Assembly: GCA_020216655.1 (NCBI GenBank)
Contig: JAIWNU010000047.1
Coordinates: 1-10,000, forward strand
Source: Treponema sp.
Lineage (GTDB): Bacteria; Spirochaetota; Spirochaetia; Treponematales; Breznakiellaceae
DNA length: 10,000 nt
Reading direction: 5' to 3'
Shown in pieces: positions 1 through 6,061 of this stretch. The notes under the pieces were generated by a model. The model did not search any database. It saw nothing but the letters and a program-made list of their open reading frames with translations, and had not been told where the DNA came from. Position 1 is the first letter of the stretch. Each line of letters starts with the position of its first letter. A program made the position numbers and the translations under genes.

Positions 1-132
1 TTCTCCCTTGCGCACCTGGAATGAAATGCCGTCCACTGCCCGGATAAGCCCCTTGTGGGAAGAGAAGGGCCCGCCGCCGGTGGGAAAATGGAGTTTTAAG
101 TTTTGTACATCCAGTAAATATTCAGTATTCAT
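1..132 (-). CDS. oppF: Oligopeptide ABC transporter ATP-binding protein OppF, N-terminal fragment
   Basis: Only the first 44 codons are inside the window; the gene runs off the left edge. The visible part starts MNTEYLLDVQNLKLHFP and ends in the AVDGISFQVRKGE stretch, the segment just before the Walker A loop in Opp/Dpp ATPases. OppF is the second cytoplasmic ATPase and works as a heterodimer with OppD to power peptide import. The ATG lies 2 nt after the oppD stop, and an AGGAGG at 143-148, inside the end of oppD, sits 10 nt upstream of it, so translation is probably coupled to oppD. The family is assigned from the N-terminal sequence plus the operon position; Walker A and signature motifs are not visible. 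A DppF-type paralogue cannot be excluded. Confidence 0.85.
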   Translation of the reverse strand, partial: MNTEYLLDVQNLKLHFPTGGGPFSSHKGLIRAVDGISFQVRKGE

Positions 133-134
133 GG

Positions 135-1121
135 TTAACGAGCCTCCTGGGAGTAGAGCCAGCACGATGCTGCACAGCCGTCGTCAAAGGTTTTGGAAGC
201 GGGATACTTTTGCTTACAGATATCCATGGCCTTTTCGCAGCGGGGATAGAAGGGGCAGCAGTCGGGAAGGTCTATCACGTTCGGCGGCTGGCCCTGAATG
301 GACTGGAGCCGCTCGTTGGTAAATTTATCGAGCCGGGGCACCGATTTAATGAGGCCCTGGGTATAGGGGTGCCGTGGATTGGCAAATATTTCATCCACCG
401 GGCCCCGTTCTACAATACGGCCCGCATACATAACGCAAACCGTATCACAGAGCCCAGCCACGACCCCAAGAGAATGGGTAATCATAATAACCGCAGTCCC
501 AAGCCGGGCCGTAAGGTCCCGGATCAGGTCCAGGATCTGGGCCTGAATGGTTACGTCCAGTGCGCTCGTGGGTTCATCGGCTATAAGGATGTCGGGGTTA
601 CAGGAAAGCGCCATGGCAATCATAACCCGCTGGCGCATACCGCCAGAAAACTGGTGGGGATAGTTATCGATGCGCTTTTCTGCCGCGGGTATGCCCGCCA
701 TTTTAAGCATTTCTATTGCCTTGTCCCGGGCCGCAGCTTTGGAAAGCCCCTGGTGCAGCACCAGAGTCTCCACCATTTGGGTGGAGATTTTAAGGAACGG
801 GTTAAGGCTGGTCATGGGATCCTGGAAAATCATGGAAATCTTGTTACCGCGGATATCCCGGATCTGACTCGGAGTCATTTTTAGGAGATCCTGGCCCCGG
901 TACAGCACCTCGCCGCCTGCAATACGCCCCGGAGGAAAGGGCACGAGGTTCATAATAGAAAGGTTCGTCACGCTTTTGCCGGAACCGGACTCGCCGACCA
1001 GGCCTAAGGTTTCTCCCTGGCGGAGATCGAAGGAGACACCGTCTACCGCTTTCACGATACCTTCATCAACATGAAAATATGTCTTCAGGTCCTTAACTTG
1101 CAAAATTACTTCATCGGTCAT
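135..1121 (-). CDS. oppD: Oligopeptide ABC transporter ATP-binding protein OppD
   Basis: This 328-residue protein has the usual OppD/DppD length and a complete ATPase core: Walker A GESGSGKS (residues 43-50), Q-loop Q100, signature FSGGMRQR (158-165), Walker B and D-loop [13 protein letters not shown] (177-189), and switch His216. The C-terminal Oligo_HPY region follows ([12 protein letters not shown], about 251-262) and holds the cysteines C289, C295, C302 and C320. Some DppD/OppD homologues bind a [4Fe-4S] cluster at this place. It hydrolyses ATP at the inner face of the OppBC channel, together with OppF. The ATG at 1121 has GAGGAG (1130-1135) 8 nt upstream. It lies 20 nt after oppC and 2 nt before oppF. 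Peptide rather than dipeptide or nickel substrate is inferred from the operon. Confidence 0.96.
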   Translation of the reverse strand: MTDEVILQVKDLKTYFHVDEGIVKAVDGVSFDLRQGETLGLVGESGSGKSVTNLSIMNLVPFPPGRIAGGEVLYRGQDLLKMTPSQIRDIRGNKISMIFQDPMTSLNPFLKISTQMVETLVLHQGLSKAAARDKAIEMLKMAGIPAAEKRIDNYPHQFSGGMRQRVMIAMALSCNPDILIADEPTSALDVTIQAQILDLIRDLTARLGTAVIMITHSLGVVAGLCDTVCVMYAGRIVERGPVDEIFANPRHPYTQGLIKSVPRLDKFTNERLQSIQGQPPNVIDLPDCCPFYPRCEKAMDICKQKYPASKTFDDGCAASCWLYSQEAR

Positions 1122-1141
1122 TGCTCATACTCCTCGGGACC

Positions 1142-2215
1142 CTAGGTCCGGTTCTTACTCTGGGGATCAAGAGCGTCCCGCAGGCCGTCTCCCAGAAAAT
1201 TCATCGCGAAAAGAAAAATGGTCATGGAAATCGCGGGAAAGAGGAGCCGCCAGGGGTAGAGTTCCATGCCCTTAACGCCGTCGGCCACCAGGGTACCCCA
1301 GGAAGCGCCGGGGGCGGAAACACCGAGCCCCAGGAAGGACAGGAAGGACTCATTCATGATAAAACTCGGCATTTGCAGGGTCGCAAAGATGATGATGACC
1401 CCCAGGGAGTTCGGCAAAAGATGCCTGAATATGATCCGGCCCTGGCTTGCACCCATTGACCGGGCGGCTTCCACAAACTCTGAGTTTTTAAGGCTGATAA
1501 TCTGGCCCCGGACAACCCGGGCTATGGTAAGCCAGGAAACCATGGCGATGGCAATAAAGAGGATGAAAATTGAGTTGCTGCCCGAGGGAACCATGGACAT
1601 AAGGATGATAACGATGAGCATGTAGGGCAGTCCGTAGAGCACATCAACAAACCGCATAAGGAGGTTATCCACCCAGCCGCCGAGGAAGCCCGCAATAGCC
1701 CCGATGACAATACCGATCAGCACCGCCGTAAGGGTACCAACCACGCCGATACCGATTGAGATTTGTCCGCCGTAAATGATACGGGCCAGCATATCCCGCC
1801 CCAAATAGTCGGTTCCCAGGATATAGACCTTTCTGTACGAAGGATCATGCTGGATTTCGTCTTTAATCTTTGCGAGCTCTGCCTGCTGGGATTCAAGCTC
1901 GGTTTTAAGATCCGCCCTGTCCTGGGTTTTTAAAACCTCGGTAAGCCGGGCAATACGCTTTTCCACCTTTTCTACCGCCAGTTCCCCTGCGGTCTTAAAC
2001 GATGGGGGCAGGTTGATATGCATAAGGTTCTGCTCGTTGGGGCTGTAGATCGGCAGTATGGGTGCAACAAGAGATACGACAATATAGAAAATAACTACAT
2101 ACAAACCGATGAGGGCCATTCTATTTTTTCGCAGCCGTTTCCACGCATCGGCCCATAGGGATACGGGTTTTACCTGCTGGTTAAATTCATTCACCAGATT
2201 TTTTGTATCTGCCAT
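1142..2215 (-). CDS. oppC: Oligopeptide ABC transporter permease OppC with a coiled-coil insertion
   Basis: This is an inner-membrane permease of the BPD_transp_1 family, 357 residues; E. coli OppC is about 302. The order is a cytoplasmic N-terminus, TM1 at about 33-55, an external segment, the conserved GTDYLGRD (134-141), then the five-helix core from about 150 to 345. The EAA loop that docks on the ATPase reads EAARSMGASQGRIIFRHLLPN (about 249-269, starting EAARSMGA). The C-terminus is GDGLRDALDP, typical of OppC/DppC. The extra length lies between TM1 and GTDYLGRD: residues about 76-127 are highly charged, rich in E, K, L and A, and look like a coiled coil. The start at 2215 has AGGAG (2222-2226) 6 nt upstream, overlapping the oppB stop; the gap is 9 nt. 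Confidence 0.95.
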   Translation of the reverse strand: MADTKNLVNEFNQQVKPVSLWADAWKRLRKNRMALIGLYVVIFYIVVSLVAPILPIYSPNEQNLMHINLPPSFKTAGELAVEKVEKRIARLTEVLKTQDRADLKTELESQQAELAKIKDEIQHDPSYRKVYILGTDYLGRDMLARIIYGGQISIGIGVVGTLTAVLIGIVIGAIAGFLGGWVDNLLMRFVDVLYGLPYMLIVIILMSMVPSGSNSIFILFIAIAMVSWLTIARVVRGQIISLKNSEFVEAARSMGASQGRIIFRHLLPNSLGVIIIFATLQMPSFIMNESFLSFLGLGVSAPGASWGTLVADGVKGMELYPWRLLFPAISMTIFLFAMNFLGDGLRDALDPQSKNRT

Positions 2216-2224
2216 GAAGTACTC

Positions 2225-3154
2225 CTATTTGTACGCGATTCGGGGATCGAGCAATCCGTATACGATATCTACCACAAAATTCATGGCTACAAGGATTGCA
2301 GAATACACAATGATATCCCCCATAATCAGGGTATAGTCCCGGTTTAATGCGGACTGAACGAAAATCTGACCCACACCGGGGACAAGGAATACGGTTTCTA
2401 CAACCACAGAACCGGTAATAATACCAGAAAAAGCGGGTCCCAAATAGGAAACCACCGGGAGGAGGGCTCCCTTAAGTACGTGTTTCAGAATAACCACCGA
2501 TTCCTTAAGCCCCTTAGCCCGGGCGGTTCGGATATAGTCTGAACGGAGGACTTCCAGAATGGAACCCCGGGAAAGCCGGGCGATATAGGCAAAATAGGGG
2601 AATGCCAGGGTAATCATAGGAAGAATCAGGGTCTTCCAGCCGGCCCGGCTATTTATCCAGCCGGAAGTAGGCAGCCAGCTGAGCTTCATGGCAAAGACGA
2701 GCTGCAAAACAGGACCGATTACAAAGAGGGGCACCGAAATTCCGATTACCGCGATAGACATAGATAGATAATCGGGCCACTTATTCTGCCTGAGGGCGCT
2801 TGTAATTCCCGCCAGTGTACCAAGTAAAAAGGCCAAAGCAAGGGCAAAACTGCCAAGTATTATTGAAGTAGGCATGGTTGCGCCGATAAGCTCATTGACC
2901 GTCTGGTCTGAATACCGGTACGAAGGACCTAAATCACCCCTCAGAATATCCGCCAGATAGCGGCCATACTGCTTATGCAGGGGCTCATCCATATGGTATT
3001 TTTTAAGGATATTTTGCAGAACCGCTTCAGGGATTTTCTTCTCAGAGGAGAAGGGACCTCCCGGCGCAAAGCGGATAAGAAAGAAACTGAGCGTAACGAT
3101 AACAAACATCGTCGGAATAATGCTCAGCAAGCGACGAATGATGAACCTTGCCAT
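2225..3154 (-). CDS. oppB: Oligopeptide ABC transporter permease OppB
   Basis: This is an inner-membrane permease of 309 residues, close to E. coli OppB (306). It begins MARFIIRRLLSIIPTMFVIV, the typical OppB/DppB opening: a short basic start, then TM1. Next come the external FAPGGPF segment (about 29-35), a GDLGPSYRY stretch (73-81), and five further helices. The EAA-type loop lies at about 207-234 (YIRTARAKGLKESVVILKHV). The C-terminus is VDIVYGLLDPRI, also typical. The frame is open upstream to 3223, but that extension has no homologous look and overlaps a hairpin. The ATG at 3154 has GGAGG 5 nt upstream and fits the family; an ATG directly before it at 3157 is too close to that site. OppB pairs with OppC as the peptide channel. 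Confidence 0.95.
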   Translation of the reverse strand: MARFIIRRLLSIIPTMFVIVTLSFFLIRFAPGGPFSSEKKIPEAVLQNILKKYHMDEPLHKQYGRYLADILRGDLGPSYRYSDQTVNELIGATMPTSIILGSFALALAFLLGTLAGITSALRQNKWPDYLSMSIAVIGISVPLFVIGPVLQLVFAMKLSWLPTSGWINSRAGWKTLILPMITLAFPYFAYIARLSRGSILEVLRSDYIRTARAKGLKESVVILKHVLKGALLPVVSYLGPAFSGIITGSVVVETVFLVPGVGQIFVQSALNRDYTLIMGDIIVYSAILVAMNFVVDIVYGLLDPRIAYK

Positions 3155-3159
3155 CATTT

Positions 3160-3164
3160 CCTCC
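3160..3164 (-). promoter_or_regulatory. Ribosome binding site of oppB
   Basis: GGAGG on the minus strand lies 5 nt before the ATG at 3154. It decides the oppB start against the in-frame ATGs at 3157 (2 nt away) and 3223 (upstream of the site). Confidence 0.8.
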
Positions 3165-3182
3165 AACACAAAAATATTTGAC

Positions 3183-3240
3183 GAACTCGCCAAATAGATA
3201 GATTCACCTGAGTAAGTAAACATATCTATTTGGGGAGTTC
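3183..3240 (-). repeat. 18-bp imperfect inverted repeat upstream of oppB
   Basis: The arms 3183-3200 and 3223-3240 are reverse complements at 17 of 18 positions, with one C-C mismatch, around a 22-nt loop. On the oppAB transcript this gives a stem of 11 bp plus 6 bp. It is followed 6 nt later by a U-rich stretch (TATTTTTGTGTT) that runs into the oppB ribosome binding site. It could be an mRNA-stabilising or processing hairpin, a leaky terminator, or a protein-binding operator. The sequence does not decide among these. Confidence 0.75.
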
Positions 3241-3257
3241 ACATCATGTTAAAGCAG

Positions 3258-3281
3258 AAAGGCGCCCCGAAGAGCGCCCTT
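3258..3281 (-). terminator. UUCG-loop hairpin after oppA, likely leaky terminator or attenuator
   Basis: On the minus-strand RNA, 10 nt (AAGGGCGCTC), a UUCG loop, and 10 nt (GGGCGCCTTT) form a stem in which every position pairs; eight are Watson-Crick and two are G-U. A C(UUCG)G loop is exceptionally stable. The tail is only weakly U-rich (TTTCTGCTTT, counting the last three stem bases), so complete termination is unlikely. Placed 60 nt after the oppA stop and before oppB, it fits a partial terminator or 3' end protector that raises oppA over oppBCDF. Confidence 0.65.
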
Positions 3282-3284
3282 CCA

Positions 3285-3330
3285 GATGAGAGTCTCATCC
3301 TCTTTCCTGAACCGCGGTACAGGATAGAGG
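3285..3330 (-). repeat. Two small inverted repeats just downstream of oppA
   Basis: Positions 3285-3299 hold GATGAG and CTCATC around a 3-nt loop. Positions 3299-3330 hold a second symmetric element with paired blocks CCTCT/AGAGG, CCTG/CAGG and ACCG/CGGT, separated by short mismatches. They begin 11 nt beyond the oppA stop and precede the UUCG hairpin. Together these elements fill most of the 186-nt gap between oppA and oppB with secondary structure. A role in protecting or processing the oppA mRNA 3' end is inference. Confidence 0.5.
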
Positions 3331-3340
3331 ATTTTATACC

Positions 3341-4927
3341 TTATTTTTTCTTAGAGATGAACTTCCAGTGATGGATTCCCAGCGGGTTGCCGTACCAACC
3401 GTTCCATTTGCTAAGATCGATCATATCAAGATCGACATACCAATAGAGGGGCAGCATACCCTGGTCTTCGGCGAAGATCTTTTCAGCATCCATGAGTACC
3501 TGGTTCCGCTCGGGGCTGTCGGGCATGGTCGCAGCTTTCTTAACCAGTTCATCAAACTTGGGATTGGAATACTGACCGTCGTTGTTGCCGCCGCCGGTAA
3601 TAAAGAGTTCCAGGAAGTTGGAGGGATCCATATAGTCACCGACCCAGCCATGGCGGGCAATGTCAAAGTCGTGGCTGTTGGACCGGGTATCCAGGAAGGT
3701 CTTCCATTCTTCGTTCTTAAGCTGAACCGTAATACCCAGGTTGTTCTTCCACTGTTCCTGGATAAACTCGGCGATCTTCTTGTGACCTTCGCTGGTATTG
3801 TACTTAATGGTTACAACCGGGAAACCCTTACCGTTGGGATAACCAGCCTGAGCGAGGAGTTCCTTAGCCTTGGCTACATCGTAACCAATACCGGGCTGGG
3901 GAGTGAAACCAGGCATGGGCGGAGTAAAGGCATCGGTGGGAATCTGGCCAGCCTTGGTAACCTTTTCTACCAGGGCTTTTTTATCGATCGCAGCGGCCAG
4001 AGCCTTGCGTACCAGCGGATTGTCGTAGGGCTTGCGCTTGTTGTTAAAGCAGTAGTAGTAGGTGGCAAGCTGGGGATTGACCTGGTAATCGGGCCGGAGT
4101 TTCACTTCATCGATAATGTCGGTGGGAACCGCGGTATCCCAGTCAATTTCTCCCTTCAGGAACATATTGTAGGATGTTTTTTCATCGGTAACCGCAAGAA
4201 TCTTAATGGAATTGAGTTTTACATTCTTTGCATCCCAGTATTTGGGGTTCTTTACCACAAAAATGTATTCCTGGGGTTTCCATTCCTTAAGGGTATAGGG
4301 ACCGTTGCCAACAAAGTTGCCCGGTTTTACCCACTGGTCACCGAATTTTTCGATGACATGCTGGGGAAGAGGAGCAAAAGCGTAGTGGGCGGTCATATCA
4401 ACAAAGTAAGCAGCGGGACCGACCAGTTCAACCTGGAGGGTGTAATCATCAAGAGCCTTTACACCGACTGTGGAAGGATCGGTGGTTTTACCTTCATTAT
4501 AATCAGCAGCACCCTTAACGACCATGCCGATCATATAAGCATATTCAGCAGCGGTTTCGGGCTTGAGGGTCCGGAGCCAGCCATACACAAAGTCCTTGGC
4601 GGTAACCGGAGTACCGTCGGACCAGGTGCTCTTGCGGAGCTTAAAGGTAACGATTTTGCCGTCCGGGCTTGTGGTCCAGGACTCGGCGATTCCAGGAATA
4701 GCCTTGGATGTTTTGGGATCGTTAATGGTGAGCCCCTCGAACAGAGCCATATAGATCCGGTGCTCAGGAACCCCCTGAATCAGGGACGGATCCAGAGTCT
4801 GGGGTTCTGCAGCATTGTTCACGATGAATTCAGCCTTATCTGCGGTCAGCTCCTTTTGTGCGCAGGAGAGAACGAACAGAGAGGCGAATCCAACCACGAG
4901 AGCGGCTAAAAGTACACTCTTTTTCAT
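3341..4927 (-). CDS. oppA: Oligopeptide-binding lipoprotein OppA (SBP_bac_5 family)
   Basis: This 528-residue periplasmic solute-binding protein has the usual length for the family. The N-terminus MKKSVLLAALVVGFASLFVL followed by SC is a lipoprotein signal with Cys22 as the likely lipidated residue; the V-L-S-C box is loose but acceptable for spirochaetes. Family hallmarks are EPQTLDPSLIQG (41-52), YMALFEGL (59-66), WSDGTPVTAKDFVYGW (102-117), GNGPYTL (207-213), NPLVRKALAAAID (303-315), and GWVGDYMDPSNFL (427-439). In the last, Asp431 corresponds to the aspartate that binds the peptide amino terminus in E. coli OppA. It captures peptides and delivers them to OppBC. The ATG at 4927 is chosen over one at 4957 because AAGGAGG lies 8 nt upstream and the signal peptide starts there. 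Exact substrate range is not readable. Confidence 0.96.
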   Translation of the reverse strand: MKKSVLLAALVVGFASLFVLSCAQKELTADKAEFIVNNAAEPQTLDPSLIQGVPEHRIYMALFEGLTINDPKTSKAIPGIAESWTTSPDGKIVTFKLRKSTWSDGTPVTAKDFVYGWLRTLKPETAAEYAYMIGMVVKGAADYNEGKTTDPSTVGVKALDDYTLQVELVGPAAYFVDMTAHYAFAPLPQHVIEKFGDQWVKPGNFVGNGPYTLKEWKPQEYIFVVKNPKYWDAKNVKLNSIKILAVTDEKTSYNMFLKGEIDWDTAVPTDIIDEVKLRPDYQVNPQLATYYYCFNNKRKPYDNPLVRKALAAAIDKKALVEKVTKAGQIPTDAFTPPMPGFTPQPGIGYDVAKAKELLAQAGYPNGKGFPVVTIKYNTSEGHKKIAEFIQEQWKNNLGITVQLKNEEWKTFLDTRSNSHDFDIARHGWVGDYMDPSNFLELFITGGGNNDGQYSNPKFDELVKKAATMPDSPERNQVLMDAEKIFAEDQGMLPLYWYVDLDMIDLSKWNGWYGNPLGIHHWKFISKKK

Positions 4928-4935
4928 GTTGACTT

Positions 4936-4942
4936 CCTCCTT
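4936..4942 (-). promoter_or_regulatory. Ribosome binding site of oppA
   Basis: AAGGAGG on the minus strand lies 8 nt before the ATG at 4927. It fixes the start at the lipoprotein signal and rejects the upstream in-frame ATG at 4957. Confidence 0.85.
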
Positions 4943-4971
4943 GGTCTGGTTTGTCAAGTACAGACTCCTTT

Positions 4972-5000
4972 TTTATACATCGCAAAACCAGTTTAAGCAA
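4972..5000 (-). promoter_or_regulatory. Probable sigma-70 type promoter of the opp operon
   Basis: On the minus strand a -35 TTGCTT (4995-5000) and a -10 TATAAA (4972-4977) are separated by 17 nt, the optimal spacing. Transcription would start near 4965, giving an untranslated leader of about 38 nt. That leader can form a 5-bp GTCTG/CAGAC stem (4944-4965 region) next to the ribosome binding site. Confidence 0.6.
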
Positions 5001-5019
5001 CAGTTTTGTGCATACTTTC

Positions 5020-5067
5020 TGTAAAAACATGCAATATTCTGAATATAGATGACAATTTTGTAAAAAC
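5020..5067. promoter_or_regulatory. Palindrome and direct repeats between the divergent promoters, possible operator
   Basis: Positions 5034-5046 are the perfect palindrome ATATTC-T-GAATAT. It is flanked by two copies of TGTAAAAAC (5020-5028 and 5059-5067), 39 bp apart and each followed closely by GCAAT. The block lies between the oppA promoter and the acyltransferase promoter. A regulator or curvature element is possible, but AT-rich DNA makes such symmetry by chance, so this is only a candidate. Confidence 0.3.
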
Positions 5068-5075
5068 CGTCGCAA

Positions 5076-5105
5076 TTGACAGCTCCTTTGTCATAATTGT
5101 ATACT
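5076..5105 (+). promoter_or_regulatory. Promoter of the acyltransferase gene
   Basis: The plus strand has a perfect -35 TTGACA (5076-5081), 18 nt, then -10 TATACT (5100-5105). Only 8 nt separate the -10 from the ATG at 5114. The predicted transcript start (about 5111-5114) therefore falls on or next to the start codon. Confidence 0.65.
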
Positions 5106-5113
5106 GGTTGCCT

Positions 5114-6028
5114 ATGAAACCAATTAGTGCGGTCTATCGCGACAGAATCATGCAGATGATGGGCAAGGCCCGTCTTGATACGGTTGTTACCGAACAGAAT
5201 GTGTACCAACAGGCAAATAAACAAGTTCTTCCATATATTGATGGAATTCTCCAGGAGCTTATTTTGCCCGGATCCGGAGTGGATGGGGCCGAAAACCTGC
5301 GAGAATTGTTAAAAAAGGCAAAAGAAGGCCATTCGTGCCTCCTCTTGGTGGAGCATTACAGCAATTTTGACCTCCCGGCCTTAAGCTACCTGCTCAGAAA
5401 AGAGCTTCCCAACGGCGAGCCCAACGGGCAAGAAATCGCAGATTCGATCGTGGCTATCGCAGGGCTTAAACTCAACGAAGCAAATCCGGTCGTTACCGCC
5501 TTTACCGAAGCCTATACCCGGATTGTTATCTATCCGAGCAGGTCTCTCCAGGGGCTGGATCCGGAAAAGGACCGGGCGGAGATTATTCGCAGCAATGCTA
5601 TAAACCGGGCGGCCATGAAGGCCCTGAACGAAGTAAAAGTTTCAGGCAAGCTCATACTGGTTTTCCCCGCGGGGACCCGCTTCCGCCCCTGGGATCCTGA
5701 AAGCAAACGGGGTGTACGGGAAATAGACTCCTATATTAAATCCTTTGACTACTTCTGTCCTATCGCAATCAACGGCAATGTACTCCTTATCCAAAAGGGC
5801 GACATGGCGGAAGATATGGTGAACCCCGATGTGATCCGCATTACCGCCGGGCCTGTGACAAGCTGCGCCGAATTCCGCGAAAAGGCCCGGGCCGCCGCAG
5901 AGGCCGCCGGGGTAGAGGACAAGAAGCAGGCGACGGTAGATGCGATTATGGCCCTTTTGGAAGAAATGCACCAGGAAGCCGAAGCCCGGCGGCCCAAGCC
6001 GCATGAGGCACCTCAGCAGGGAGCTTAG
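5114..6028 (+). CDS. PlsC-like glycerolipid acyltransferase
   Basis: This 304-residue protein carries acyltransferase motifs of the glycerol-phosphate acyltransferase superfamily: HYSNFD (81-86; catalytic H-x4-D), a possible block II around YTRIVIYPSRS (134-144), FPAGTR (184-189; the usual FPEGTR with Ala for Glu), and a CPIAINGN block (215-222) like the block IV proline region. Such enzymes move an acyl chain to glycerol-3-phosphate or lysophosphatidate in membrane phospholipid synthesis. No clear transmembrane helix is visible, so it may be peripheral. The C-terminal 35 residues are charged, with a Pro/Gln tail. The open frame extends back to 5006, but that part overlaps the promoter, and MKPISAVYRDR at 5114 looks like the true start. 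It has no ribosome binding site. Acyl acceptor and exact position are unknown. Confidence 0.83.
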   Translation: MKPISAVYRDRIMQMMGKARLDTVVTEQNVYQQANKQVLPYIDGILQELILPGSGVDGAENLRELLKKAKEGHSCLLLVEHYSNFDLPALSYLLRKELPNGEPNGQEIADSIVAIAGLKLNEANPVVTAFTEAYTRIVIYPSRSLQGLDPEKDRAEIIRSNAINRAAMKALNEVKVSGKLILVFPAGTRFRPWDPESKRGVREIDSYIKSFDYFCPIAINGNVLLIQKGDMAEDMVNPDVIRITAGPVTSCAEFREKARAAAEAAGVEDKKQATVDAIMALLEEMHQEAEARRPKPHEAPQQGA

Positions 6029-6058
6029 GCTGCGGTGCCGCAGCAGGGAGCTTAGGCT
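6005..6058 (+). repeat. 27-bp tandem duplication at the acyltransferase 3' end, with duplicated stop codon
   Basis: Units 6005-6031 and 6032-6058 match at 23 of 27 positions, and the last 18 bp (cagcagggagcttaggct) are identical. The unit is a multiple of three, so both copies lie in the same frame: copy 1 encodes PQQGA-stop (TAG 6026-6028), and copy 2 repeats PQQGA-stop (TAG 6053-6055). The second copy acts as a backup stop. Confidence 0.85.
6029..6044. terminator. Short palindrome between convergent genes, possible bidirectional terminator
   Basis: GCTGCGG, TG, CCGCAGC is a perfect 7-bp inverted repeat in the 33-nt gap between the convergent acyltransferase and NYN genes. Neither strand has a U-tract after it, so intrinsic termination is doubtful. 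It is partly created by the tandem duplication. Confidence 0.35.
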
Positions 6059-6061
6059 TAC

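Noticed and set aside
210..884. A 224-codon plus-strand open frame opposite oppD
   Set aside because: It lies entirely inside the well-supported oppD, has no ribosome binding site, and its protein looks like antisense composition (many Gly, His, Arg).
3155..3223. N-terminal extension of OppB by 23 residues
   Set aside because: It overlaps one arm of the inverted repeat and has no ribosome site, whereas the ATG at 3154 has GGAGG and gives the normal family length.
3368..4909. A 513-codon open frame on the plus strand, opposite oppA
   Set aside because: It mirrors oppA almost end to end. Its product has no recognisable domain or ribosome binding site, and oppA is clearly the real gene. It is an effect of codon bias.
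5006..5113. N-terminal extension of the acyltransferase by 36 residues
   Set aside because: It would cover the TTGACA/TATACT promoter and begins with no ribosome site; the sequence does not look like part of the family.
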